Shown: positions 13,786 through 25,074 of the stretch, one piece after another | Layout: the number at the start of each line of letters is the position of its first letter | Numbering within the stretch: position 1 is the first letter of the stretch | Origin: Hofstenia miamia | Lineage: Eukaryota; Xenacoelomorpha; Acoela | Direction of reading: 5' to 3' | Length of the DNA: 64,000 nt | Assembly (NCBI GenBank): GCA_004352715.1 | Contig: SCFE01000002.1 | Span: forward strand, 4,644,954 to 4,708,953 | The notes under the pieces: model-generated | Seen by the model: only the letters and a program-made list of their open reading frames with translations | Told to the model about the DNA's origin: nothing | Databases searched by the model: none | Position numbers and translations under genes: made by a program

Positions 13786-15120
13786 CGAATAAAATGCAAA
13801 TTGCCCCAAAATCTATCAAACAATTCCTTTGAAGAAAAGCAGCACTACAATGCGTATTGCTTCACGATGCAGAAAGATTTCGTGACGGTATAAAAATGCT
13901 GGCCAATATAGAGTAATTGCAAAAGATATTTTTTTTGCAATGTATTAAAATAGCAGATGAAATCAATTTTAGTACGCCATCGTGCGACCGAAATATTTCG
14001 TAGCAACACTGCCAGATAGCTGACAGCTTTTGAAGAAATGTAGAAATTCTGATATTAAGTGGATACATATTCATTCAATGCCTCACCGAACTAAAATGGT
14101 CATAGTCAATCGGAACACCCAATTTAATAATAGTTCTGTATTCATTATAGTTTGCAAACTTTTAATAGGCCTCCATCCTGCTCCAATAACAGAAACTTAA
14201 AATTATTTATAATGCAAGGGTATAACATGTGGATTTATTAAATAAATCAACATTTGTAGACTAATGTATTTTTTTAGATTTTAAGATTAAAATTTATTAC
14301 TAATCATTTGTGCTACCATCATTTTTTAAAATAATTCTAATTTTTATTTGGTCGTAGAATTAAAAACTATCCAAAACTTTTGTCTGGCATACGAAGTGAT
14401 GTTTCAGGCGTACCGAAAGTATTACGAGTGGACTGAATTCTGGAGACCGTTCTTGAAATTAAACAACATTAATGTTGGAACTGGCCTATCATTTTGACAT
14501 ATTCTTAATTTTAATCATTGTTGAGAATGTCCCTGCTATCATTAAGAAACTATCATTCTAAATACTCTTGGAGCAGGGTTGTTTGGAGTTCTGCAATTAC
14601 AAGGTGAACACATTTAAAGAAATCTTACCACCATCAATTTTCCGACTGGTAATCAGCTGAAAATTGGCAGCTCACCGATGGTGAAAACTAGGTTGTTGTC
14701 GGCATATCAGTAATTTAAGAATAAAAAACACAGTATTATATTGCTAAGAAGTTCAAATATTGCAGATTAAGCCAACATAATGCCAATTACGAGCTGAAAG
14801 AAATGCTTGAAAGCCCATGGGCCACATTGATCGAAAGTATTTAAGTGGGAATTGAAATAATGGTAACAATAAGTGTAGAAATCTGCCAAATTTAGTGTAA
14901 AATTGGTGCGGGTTGTTAGTATCGGCCAGTCTAATGTTTTCAATTTTAAGCATGTATTTGTAAATATGTTGATTATGACTTTGTATACAATACGAATTAT
15001 TTGATGTAAATAGAGCACAGTTTAGAGAACAGCTTTATAGAATTAAGTGGCAAGCCGGGAATGCGTGAATCCCAGCGATATTAAATTAACATAAATTCAA
15101 CATTTAAAAGTAAATGCAGT
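13784..15120. other. AT-rich DNA, possible outer part of the hairpin repeat
   Basis: No gene is recognised. A short stretch at 14815-14835 (agcccatgggccacattg) recalls the GGGCCATTG words of the palindrome-rich element at 43392-44651. The left half of that family may therefore reach into this interval in a much decayed form, but I cannot align it with confidence. Confidence 0.35.
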
Positions 15121-15124
15121 TACA

Positions 15125-15430
15125 AATTTTTTTTTCAATTTTAAAAAAAATCCATTCTGCCATATCTCAAATTTTTCATACAATAGATAATTTCAAGATC
15201 ACCAAACATTCATGAATAAACTATTTTGAAATTTCACAACAAATATATTACAATTTCTCATGAACTAAAAATTTCAAGGACAGCTTTTATAATGCCTTTT
15301 TATATTTCGGGGACTTGTGACTTAATAATAAATATATGACAGGCATTAGCTCAAAGATTATTGCTAATTAAGAGTGCCGCTGATGCCACTCCTGGCATCA
15401 GTGGTCGCCACTAAGGCTCATTCCCCACCT
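15125..15430 (+). repeat. Dispersed hairpin repeat, partial copy
   Basis: This segment aligns by eye with 43755-44095. Shared stretches include taatttcaagat, catgaataaa, attttgaaatttcac, a near-identical AAATTTCAAG-AGCTTTT block, and the hairpin core CTGATGCC...GGCATCAG (15380-15401) followed by a similar pyrimidine-rich tail. The copy at 43.4-44.65 kb lies within 13-bp terminal inverted repeats. Here those ends were not found, so this is a partial or older copy. It stops about 240 bp short of the mariner relic. Confidence 0.7.
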
Positions 15431-15665
15431 ATGTCGTTCTAATAGTGATGGCGACGTGGGGCGGTGGATATGAACAAAATTTGCATGAACAAAAGGCCCT
15501 TGCATACCAATGATACTTTGTGTGAATGAAGTGAACAGTAGTTACTCAAATGCTTCATTGTCAGTCCATCGCGTACACAATAGTTCTCTACTATTAGATG
15601 TAAACTATCACTAAGACGCCAACAGCTTGATCTTTTAATTTGTTCAAAAATCTGACTAGAATATA

Positions 15666-16384
15666 TCGGGCAGGGCATAAAGATTTACCCATTTGATTAT
15701 CTATCGAAAAAAGGAGCGAAATAAAAACTTCTCCTGTCAGAAATATTTATTATTGGATGCCACGTTATGTTGATAGAGCTGCATTTCAATATGTCCACCC
15801 TTTGAAAGTTGGTAACTGCCATAACTGTAAAGATCTTTTCATCAGGTGAGATGAGACTTCGCAGCAGTACGATGCAAATCCTCAAAAACTTCTTTACCCC
15901 ACTCCAATTACCTTATTTTCATTACAGATGAAATTAGTTGTCTGTGCTTAGTTGTATATGCTTAAATTGCAGATGATCTTTCACAGCTTGCTTCAAACTC
16001 TTGGGTAGATTTGAAGCTAATCGGTGTTTAATGCATGCTCCGGCAAAAATCTCGCTCTATGCGCTGCTTCTTTATGCCAGGCACAATTCCCTTAGTACGA
16101 GCACGTTAAGTTCGTGCTGGAATAGACTTGCTAATAGTTGTACCAGTCTCTTTACATCGTTTCCTCACATTGAAAACAGTTTTTCTGCAAGCATTTAGCT
16201 GTTTTGTAACTTCATTATCAGCAATTCTTGAAATTTTAGATTAAAATTGAAATTCAATTATATCATGGAAAATCTGAAAGAAAATAGCTATGTGAACATA
16301 TATGCCAAGGGAAATTAAATTTTGACACAAAAAGAGTGAACTGGAGCAGTATTTGAGATGTGTAAATCTTTATGCCACACCTTG
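15666..16384 (-). mobile_element. Mariner-like element, internally deleted, 719 bp
   Basis: The left end reads inward as GGCATAAAGATTTACCCAT (15674-15692). The right end, read on the minus strand, is GGCATAAAGATTTACACAT. Both inverted copies lie the same eight bases in from a TA dinucleotide (15664-15665 and 16385-16386), which is the target duplication expected for Tc1/mariner transposons. The element encodes the N-terminal half of a transposase on the minus strand and then runs almost straight into its left TIR, so the C-terminal half has been deleted. Intact members of this superfamily are about 1.3 kb. Confidence 0.8.
15700..16237 (-). pseudogene. Mariner/IS630-like transposase, N-terminal half, broken
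   Basis: In one minus-strand frame a helix-turn-helix region is readable: ISRIADNEVTKQLNACRKTV, then a segment ending KRCKETGTTISKS. It is followed by a basic linker (RARTKGIVPGIKKQRIER) typical of mariner/maT-type DNA-binding domains. After a frameshift the first catalytic block LISPDEKIFTV appears, with its Asp codon at 15841-15843. The middle is interrupted by several stops. The second and third catalytic acidic residues are absent because the 3' part is deleted. It cannot encode an active enzyme. Confidence 0.75.
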
Positions 16385-16440
16385 TACATTGGCACGTTAA
16401 CCTTAATTAGCACAGGGATTTTTTTATAATCTGTCATGGT

Positions 16441-16500
16441 TTCTTCAATAAAACCTTAAATGCTCATAACTCATAACTACAAAAGATATCCAAAAACGGA
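16441..16500 (+). repeat. Short dispersed repeat shared with 60164-60222
   Basis: About 60 bp, including aaatgctcataactcataac and aaagatatccaaaa, align with a segment near 60.2 kb. It lies upstream of the Tc1-like transposase relic and may be part of its 5' non-coding region. In that case the 60.2 kb copy marks another eroded member of the same family. Confidence 0.5.
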
Positions 16501-16929
16501 AAACACAATTTCGATAACCGCTTAAACAGAATTATGCTGGCAAAAAACGACATTTTCTATACTAAAGAACACATTTATTGCAATTTGATTGTTTGAATTT
16601 TCTTCTCAGTTAAAATTTCTTTACTTATGATATAATTGTGGAAAAATGTCTTTGCACCGGCGACTAAATCAAACACATAAAAAAAATATTTAGTAAATTT
16701 TGAATCAATAAATCTTTGCAGCCTTGTAACCAGCAAATGATAGATAAATATCTGTCTTATGTTGTAATTACAGACGCATTGGTATGTAATTTGTTGATTA
16801 AAATGCTTCGAATTGTTGCTATCAGAAATATTGCAATTCAACTTGCAGCTGAGAATACTTAATGATTTAATATATGCGATATTTTCAATATTTCAAAACT
16901 ATCATTGGAATACATTTTAGGGAAAGACA

Positions 16930-17440
16930 AACTAGGCCATGCTTCGCAAGATAAAACAAGCTCTGGTCGTCCAAAAGCTCTCACCAAACAGTGAGAAAGA
17001 TTATTAGATGAAACATTTTCATCCAGTCCTTTTATGACTCCTAAAGATCAAAAATAGAAGCTCCAATGGTCTCAAATTTATCCCATAGATCAATCAGAAG
17101 AAATCTAACCGGCAAGAGATTGCTTGGAAGAAATTTTGTGCCAAGGCCGAAACTAAGCCAAATCCATATTCAAAAAATATTTTCATTGTGGTCCGTTTCA
17201 GACTAGAAAAGGGTGATCTCGGATGAATCAAAGATGGAACTGTATCCACAAAGGAATGCAATTGGATATAAACATATACTTTCCCAGAATCTCTCTCAAC
17301 TGTACACAATACAAGCACGTCTTACCTTTTCAACAAGATGGGGGCAACGTGTTAAACAGCCAAGTCTACATCGACAATTTTGAATAATTTTAAGAATGTT
17401 ACAAGATAGCCATCCCTGCAATAAACAAGCTTTATAAATG
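16930..17440 (+). pseudogene. Tc1-like transposase relic
   Basis: Plus-strand fragments in different frames follow the order of a Tc1 transposase. SGRPKALTKQ, the GRPR-like linker after the paired-type DNA-binding domain, is near 16965. NLTGKRLLGRNFVPRPKLSQ, resembling the pre-catalytic segment, follows near 17105. The first catalytic block VISDESKMELYPQRN is near 17215, and FQQDGGNVLNSQVYIDN, carrying the second Asp, is near 17330. The spacing between the two Asp blocks is much shorter than the roughly 90 residues usual in the family, so an internal deletion is likely. There are also stops and frameshifts. A plausible right terminus is near 17490 (ctgcaaaaacttttatc then TA), but the left end was not identified. 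Confidence 0.65.
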
Positions 17441-17900
17441 TTTTAGTTTTATCTTTTATTAATAAAACCTTTTCTGCAAAAACTTTTATCTACGTTTTGT
17501 GGAAGAAATATTAAATTTTTACGAGTTATAAATTTTCAGAATTCCACACTCTTACTAGAAACAAAATCGAAACAGAGTACAGGAAATAGCGGCAGATTTA
17601 AATTTGGTGAAATAATACATAAACATCTTAGTATAAACACCAAGGTTATCCATGTGAGGTGAATGCAAAAATTAAGGGAGGAAAGTTGAATACCTAGATC
17701 TATAATCTTCAGGTAGAAAACCCATGGCAAAGCGGTTGACATTGAAATCTATTTACAAAATGGAAGATTTTAGGAGATATCCTTTGAAGAAGTTATTAAG
17801 AACACCTAATTCTAGCAAACAACGATGTTTGATTAAAATCGGAACTAAAAATTTGTCAACTTGAATTATTTAAGTATACTGAAAGTATTCGAAAACAGAT

Positions 17901-18390
17901 ATGAATAGAAAAGTTACACAAAATTGCTCTTTAAAAACGAATAAGTTAACTATGAATTTGTCATTAGATATTTTAGCGGAAAATTTCATAATATTCTGTA
18001 TAACGGAGACTTGGTTTCTACCAATCTTCGAATCACGGAATTTTCAATTACCAAAATTTCATTTTATAAACACGATCATTCATCATCAAACTGAATCAAA
18101 AACCTAAAGGTGGTGCGGCAATTTTTTACCGGAAAAGTGTTCATATTTCAAATTTTGGTGCCAATAATTCTTAAAAGCTTCAGCTTTTGTGGGTCATGAC
18201 AAACGTGCTAATGCAGTTTCCTCTTCGTGTTCTATACTGCCATCATTAACAAAGAAAGAGAAATTACTAATCATACAAGCGATTTACAGGACTTTCCATT
18301 TTACAGATTTGTGCTCGGCGTTGAGTTGAGTGACTTCAATTATGCTGTTGTTCTGCAAAAGCTATCTCTTTATAATGTGTTTACTGGTGA
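17901..18390 (+). pseudogene. Non-LTR retrotransposon (LINE) endonuclease relic
   Basis: Three plus-strand pieces in shifted frames reproduce the order of an APE-type endonuclease domain. The first is LDILAENFIIFCITETWF, with the ITETW block at 18000-18014. Then comes PKGGAAIFYRKSVHISNF from 18103 in another frame, with LQLLWV at 18178-18195. The last is VLGVELSDFNYA, with the Asp of the (G)DFN block near 18332. The DFNY ending suggests a CR1/Jockey-like family. The copy is interrupted by at least two frameshifts and ends at the (TA)n assembly gap at 18.4 kb. No reverse transcriptase was seen beyond the gap. Confidence 0.65.
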
Positions 18391-18396
18391 TACAAG

Positions 18397-18602
18397 ATAT
18401 ATATATATATNNNNNNNNNNNNNNNNNNNNNNNNNNNNNNNNNNNNNNNNNNNNNNNNNNNNNNNNNNNNNNNNNNNNNNNNNNNNNNNNNNNNNNNNNN
18501 NNNNNNNNNNNNNNNNNNNNNNNNNNNNNNNNNNNNNNNNNNNNNNNNNNNNNNNNNNNNNNNNNNNNNNNNNNNNNNNNNNNNNNNNNNNNNNNNNNNN
18601 NN

Positions 18603-18633
<31 letters not shown>
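18397..18633. repeat. (TA)n tract containing a 192-base assembly gap
   Basis: AT units flank 192 Ns (18411-18602) on both sides. It immediately follows the LINE endonuclease relic. Confidence 0.95.
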
Positions 18634-18634
<1 letters not shown>

Positions 18635-20280
18635 TTCTAAATTCGGTCTTTAGGTTATTCAAAATTTTTCATTTATGCATTTGTCTAACTTAGGAAAACA
18701 ATAGAAAGTTCAAATATAAAGCATGTCTACAATTACATGAATTAAAATGGAAATTTTTGAATTAAAAAAACTTACGGTAAAAGCGCCATTTTAATACACA
18801 TAACGTTTAAATATTTCAAAACTTACAGATTTAAGGATACTTAAAGTCACTTGAACGCTTCGTTTTGGGCATAAATAGCTGAATGGGACGTATACATTTA
18901 ATCTGAATTTAAAAATAATTATCGCAGATGGAAATGTTTTATTGCAACTATTCTCTTAAACTAAAACATTCCATCTCCGCTAAAGTGACTTGTAGTTATA
19001 TTGAACTTAAATTGTTTACACATGCGTAGTGTTAATAAATCAATCTTTTAAATCCGGCTAATTCCATGATGTTTAAATTTCTCATTCGGAAATTGCGAAC
19101 AGTAAATTATTTGTTTATTTCGTACAGTCGTTTAACATTTTCTGACAGTAAAGAAATTCTGTCAAATACTAGACGAAGGTATAAATGTACCATCTCTCAA
19201 GCAATAAATATTTTAGCGGTTAATTTAATATTTGGAAATATTTAAAAAATGCGCCATTAAAAACGTTACTAAAATATCTAACTGTTCATTGCATATATGC
19301 ATGTACTGCATACTTAAATATTCAAGTCTCATAACCTCTCCATTTATAGCACACAAAATAAAAGCCTTCAGGTTACAGCAATTTTCTTCTATTTCCATGA
19401 ATGATATTTTGATTTAAAGTCATTAAACTGGTTGTACCACACACGAATTTTCATTATTCCGGGGAAGCACACTTGTCCATCATTGAATTGTCAAAATCCC
19501 AGAGTTCTCAAATTTGGCAATAGGCTTGGAGAACATTTAAAAATTCGGGCAAAACAGTTTATATAGAATTACTGATATTTACAACTATATCAGCAATTTC
19601 TCAAAAAACAAAACAAAATCGACCAACTCAATCACAAATATACTTCTTACACAAATCTTATTTCCGCTGTTTTTAACAAAAATTTCGCTGCAAAAATGGA
19701 GTTGATTAGTTTTTTTTTCTTGCTTTCAAAATAATTAAAGTAATACGCTGCACTCAATAACGTGTAAATTATTCTATCAATTAAACATCCAGGAAATGTC
19801 ATGCCATCATTTAGAGAAGAGAAATGTTGCATTGAGACGTCAATCAGTTTTTGATTTATGATTGTTCAAGTGTATCTTATAATTATAGAATTACATTCAT
19901 TAGTGAATGTTTATTTTGGAAGAAGGCGGCTCATCTCGAACAAACATATGAAACATCAGGTTAGATCATTCAATATAGATTTCAGTATATTCATGAGAAA
20001 TCGTTATTCCCGTTATCGATGAAAATAAATTGTAACATCAAAACATGAGAAATTCGCATTTATGTTCATATTTTAGGAGGGAAATAACAGTCATTTCCAA
20101 GAAATACTTAATACCAGCCAGCGGTGAGTATTAAGCATACGTAGATCTTGATAGGCAAAAAACAAAAATAAAGCGGACTGGTTTACAAACAATCATGGAA
20201 ACAGGCTGTATTATTTCTTGTTGGTTCTTGACGATAATATAAGCGTCTTTCGGAGACTTTAGACTATGAATATATAGAAA
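18634..20280. other. AT-rich DNA, nothing recognised
   Basis: Only short chance frames are present. No motif, RNA or repeat boundary could be supported. Confidence 0.5.
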
Positions 20281-20290
20281 TACAGTGTTG

Positions 20291-20616
20291 TCATGGGAAT
20301 GTAATTCACATGGGAATGCCATGGGAAATGTCCATGGGATGGCTTGGGATGGAACAGCACACATTTGTATTTCAATACATGATATTGTCACAATTAGATT
20401 ATATGTTTGAGTGTTAAAGTTAATAAAGTAAATAAATTTTGAAATTTTGCATGTCTCTTTGTACATGCAGTCCAATTTAGTAGAGACTAAACCTAAACGT
20501 TCAGAAATTTAATAATTTTATTTGAACTGTATTCCATTATAATATCAAAATGGGAATCGCATGAGATGGGGCAGACACAAATTGCCATTGGATGGGACAG
20601 AAAAATATGTCCCATG
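20291..20616. repeat. Cluster of CATGGGA words
   Basis: Two sub-clusters, 20291-20352 and 20548-20616, reiterate CATGGGA or its complement at irregular spacing (CATGGGAAT, CATGGGAAA, CATGGGATGG, TTGGGATGG, GATGGGACAG, GTCCCATGG). The minus strand of 37150-37225 uses the same words. The first sub-cluster gives a frame on the minus strand (20131-20475) that is a by-product of the repeats and not a gene. Confidence 0.6.
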
Positions 20617-20629
20617 GACAAACAAGCCT

Positions 20630-23600
20630 GGAAACAGGCTTACATCCGTGGAGGGCTAAAGGGAGAGGCAACCGCTCCACCTTCTCACCTTCTTTGAAGC
20701 TAGTTAGAAAATTTAAATAAACCTCACAAGCAAAATAGTTCTTAGATTATGCCTAGAAACAACAACAACATTGAGCAATCTTCCAGATTATACATCTAGG
20801 TACATAAACGAGAGTATTACATCGATTAAAGGAAAATAAGTCACTTTACAGAGTTGAATCTTGTTTAGATTGGGCTAAAGATTGCGAAGGAATAAAAATT
20901 CATCTGTAATAAAGAGGTTTCATGATCGAAGTGAGGAATCAGTTAAAGAGAAGAAGAAGCAAGAGAAGAAAGCATTTAATCAAATATAAACATTTTGTAG
21001 AACATTTTGAAGTGATTATTTCAAAAAACAAAAATTAATCACTGGAATCACTTATAGTCTGTAATAAACAGTTTTAGAGAATCTGGCGTATTTTACACAG
21101 AAACGCTTAAATAATTCACTTTTCGATTAATTACTTTTGGGGACCCATCAAATTTTAGTGTCAAATGCAATTAAAAGACTTCCGTTTCTAATTCACTCGA
21201 AGTTTTCAGTAATTTAAGTTCATAATCTGCAATAAAAAAGTCATAATTGTAACAAATTATTGTCTTTATTGTGCATGTCTATTAAAACATTTAGTTCATA
21301 ACATTCAATTATTTTCACAAATAAACAAAATTTTCAAACAATCTGCTATGTTAAAAAATTATTGCAACGTATTCACCCATATATGCAGTGGATCTTGAGT
21401 GCAACTAATCGCAAAGAAAAAAATCAGACTTAAATTAATTACTCTATTACAATGACATATGATATTGAAATTCTAGATGAGAAAAATGGAAGTAGAGAGT
21501 GTCACTTATTCAGTAAAGAGATTGATTTCGACATTAAACTTTAACCTTTCCATGAGAAAACACAATTTGAGAAACAATTTCAATACAAAAACCTAAATTC
21601 GAAGATAATTAAAATGACAAAAAGATATGGATTACACAGAATATCAGAAGTCGAGTTTCCAAGAGTTAAAAAAATTCAAAAGTATGCCTCTTACTGTGAT
21701 AAAAATATAAAGAATCAATGACCTTGACCAAAATTGGCGAAATGGATAGCTAATACACACAAACGTCTCTGAATTCAGCATTGTTGACGGTAAGCTGATT
21801 GCTTCACTTAGTAATAAGGGACATTTAATAAGATTTACAACATAGTTTATTGCTTGATCTTATTTACAAAATCAAATTAGGTAACTAATATGTCGATTTA
21901 TAGGGGCTCTGCAAATGCGGAAAGTGCTAGAGTACACATTCATTATCAAACACTATACAACTTGGAATGTAAATGTTAAGCGCGAGGTTCTTTATTAAGC
22001 AACCTGTGAACAAAAAAGATTTATTACATTACAAAATTTTTAAGCAGAACAATTTGTAAAAAATCACTATGATTATATATATATATATATATATAACCAT
22101 TGAGGTGTGGGCTACGCATAAAATGCTTTTCAAGAAGACAGAAGAAAACTGAAAAAAAATCTTGAATATCAATACAGATATAGCTGATGCGCCAAGTACC
22201 TAGATGATAGGCGCATTATTGGCAGAATTTATGAAGAAACAGAAAGTGAAAATTTTCCAACTCAATATTGGCACAGCATAGGAATTGATTATAGCACATC
22301 ATAACATCAAACAATAAAATATAAAAAAGATATTATCGGCAAGAAGATATTTATCGATTATAAAGAAGTAAAAACTGAACTATTTTAGACATCCTTGAAA
22401 TCATTACATTTTATGAGAAAAATGAATTAGACCTTTAGTAAAAGTTAAATTAAAAAATTGAATACGTTTCTCAATATTTTTATCACGCTCTCTGTACAAA
22501 CTTATTCTCTGTACACATTAGTATTTTCCTAGGGCGTTCTTGTTTTATCTAAGTACACAAATCTAATGTTAATGTGAATAACTGCTAGAATGCTTGAAAT
22601 TCAAGCTATCTAATCCGAAAATTGTAAACTATTAAAGTTTGCATGTTCTTGCATACATGTATATTATACATACTCTAAATACGGCATATAACAATACTGA
22701 CTTAAATAATTATAAAAACCTAGATGCTTCTACATTGGATGAATTTAAAAATTTTACTAAAATTATCAACAAATATGATCAATTACACCAACTACACCTA
22801 TTGATCAAGATCATATCCCATCGATCACACATTAATTCTTCACGAGAATACAAAATATTTGGAAATTATTGGTATTGGAAACTATTGAACCTAAACCTGA
22901 ATCAATGCCCCTAAGCTCTACAAATATAGCTAAACAAGGGACTTAAATAACAATTTGAATAAAAATATTGCAATGTACCTTAAAAAACATGTTTATGTTT
23001 TCTGAGCTATGAGTTATATGCTAGAACTACTATTTCATTGAATGTGGCTTTGGAATGCGTGCAATGTGTTACTATACAGTAAGCTTAATTGCTTTTTTAA
23101 AAATTTTGTATAATATTTTTCTAAATTTTGTATAATTAATATCTGATCGCGAATAGGTCATTTGCTTTATGATGAATGATGAAAGGTGGTTGAAAGAATT
23201 TTCAATAGAAATAAATTTGTGACTGTTTACTTTTAGATAATAATTACAAAAACATTACTGATGGACATTAGTTTTCCATCTGGATTTTAATGCTTAGAAC
23301 TTTAATTTGTTAAAAGAGAGCCAAAATACTATATTTGTTTCTATACTTTTTTTAAAAAAATTGAAAATCCCAGTTAAAAGTTCTCGAAAAATGTTGACGT
23401 GTTTTAGCGGTAGCAGATTGTAATATTCAATGGAATAAACAAAAAGCATTAATGAACTTTTTACGATAGTCAAATTAAAAAATGATAAGGACATCTCATT
23501 CCAGCAACCATCTTACTAATTGTATTTTGCAAAGATGTATTGAAAGCTAGGCCTTTATCTATTTTAACGGCTAAAGATTTCACGTAGAATCCTTGTTCCA

Positions 23601-24391
23601 GACTTCAACTAGTCCAGCTTGTAACGAGCCGAGCTCAAAACCAACTTTGTTTAAACAGCAAATTTATTGTTCTGCTTTTTCATTTTCGAGCAAAATTCCA
23701 ACCTCTCAATACCCATAATTTGGACTCTTTTAAACTGATTCTACAAAATATTATTGTTTCATTAAATATACGACTGTTGCATATTGAACTGGACACGTTT
23801 CAGTTTTGGTCATGAAACGTTGAGTGCGATTTCTTCGAGTGGTAATTCATTAAAAACGTTGTTTATTTATCATGTTGTTTAATAAACACAATAAAAATAT
23901 AAATCAGAAACAGATACAGAACCATTTTTAGGGGCTCAAGGTAAAATAAAATGCTAATTGTATAACTGGGTACAAAGCACTTCTTATGTAGTTTTTTATT
24001 GCACCCTCTGTATCCAATATAAAGGACTATTGTGTAAAGTTGTTATTGACGACGTTAGAGAAAAAGCATTTTCAAAACGTTGTTCACAAAAATATCCCAT
24101 TTCACAAGTTTGAAAGAAATACGCAGTCTTTCCTGGTCACTTTGTTAAATGAGCCTCAACTATGCAGACGAATGAAGACTTCGAATAGTCAGCTGACATA
24201 AATGTTGCAAAAATAATTGTAAGCATCTTTAGTGTGGAACTCATAAAAGTTTTTGAGACAGCATTCATATACATATTTAGAACCTTGAAAATAAAAATAA
24301 ACCGATTTGAGCTGTTAGGCCACCAATATTAAAAGGCGCATGGGCATAATAAAAGTTAAATTAAGTTATTTCTGAAAAAAATAATAAATAC
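20630..24391. other. AT-rich DNA, no recognised gene
   Basis: There is a (TA)n tract at 22074-22095. Around 20650-20690 a GC-richer phrase (agggagaggcaaccgctcc) resembles the termini of widespread invertebrate mobile elements, but no partner end is visible. No coding exon was identified, although the minus-strand gene suggested by the Ig-like exon would continue in this direction. Confidence 0.45.
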
Positions 24392-24586
24392 CTTTTTCAC
24401 AACTTATCGTTTTACGGAAGACCCCACAGACGTCCTTGTATTTGTCGGACTTTGATCTTTTGAATTCCCAATAAAAATCGACATTGTTATTGTAATCTTT
24501 GTATTTACAAACAAGTGTTACGTTACGCTGAAGTTCATCTACTTTATATTCTGTCTTTGGAACGATCAGTTCTTGTGGTACTACCC
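24392..24586 (-). CDS. Candidate internal exon, immunoglobulin-like fold
   Basis: On the minus strand a 195-nt segment is bounded by a pyrimidine-rich acceptor (gtttttag, AG at 24588-24587) and a donor (AAAAG then GTATTT, GT at 24391-24390). Both borders split a codon after its first base (phase 1-1), the symmetric phasing typical of extracellular Ig-domain exons. The 65 residues include NVTLVCKY, like a B-strand Cys, and DFYWEFKR, like the C-strand Trp about 14 residues later. They end in DVCGVF and TISCEK, adding further Cys residues. NVT is a possible N-glycosylation site. The closing DxGxYxC block is missing, so the domain would have to finish in another exon, which I did not find. The host gene is unknown, and the exon could be a decayed or chance one. 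Confidence 0.45.
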
Positions 24587-24738
24587 CTAAAAACATTCCA
24601 ATTAGCTATGATATGAATGAAAATAGCCATAACCGGGTTATATATTTTCTAATGGATTAGTAATTATTTCCTTTCCCACTTATAAAATTCCTATTTGAAG
24701 TATCTTTATATATATTTGTAAACACATTGACAATAGTT

Positions 24739-24740
<2 letters not shown>

Positions 24741-24773
<33 letters not shown>

Positions 24774-25031
24774 NNNNNNNNNNNNNNNNNNNNNNNNNNN
24801 NNNNNNNNNNNNNNNNNNNNNNNNNNNNNNNNNNNNNNNNNNNNNNNNNNNNNNNNNNNNNNNNNNNNNNNNNNNNNNNNNNNNNNNNNNNNNNNNNNNN
24901 NNNNNNNNNNNNNNNNNNNNNNNNNNNNNNNNNNNNNNNNNNNNNNNNNNNNNNNNNNNNNNNNNNNNNNNNNNNNNNNNNNNNNNNNNNNNNNNNNNNN
25001 NNNNNNNNNNNNNNNNNNNNNNNNNNNNNNN

Positions 25032-25064
<33 letters not shown>

Positions 25065-25074
25065 TGCGGGTTTG
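24741..25074. repeat. (TA)n tract containing a 258-base assembly gap
   Basis: Long AT runs flank 258 Ns (24774-25031), and the right side also contains a GTATAT variant unit. It lies about 150 bp from the Ig-like exon on its upstream side (minus strand). Confidence 0.95.

Noticed and set aside
13439-13893. Open frames of 84-122 codons across the N gap, and similar frames at 18.4, 24.8, 29.7 and 51.6 kb
   Set aside because: They are translations of Ns and of (TA)n repeats (IYIYIY), not coding sequence.
20131-20475. 114-codon minus-strand frame
   Set aside because: Its central part is the translation of the CATGGGA word cluster and the rest shows no motif.
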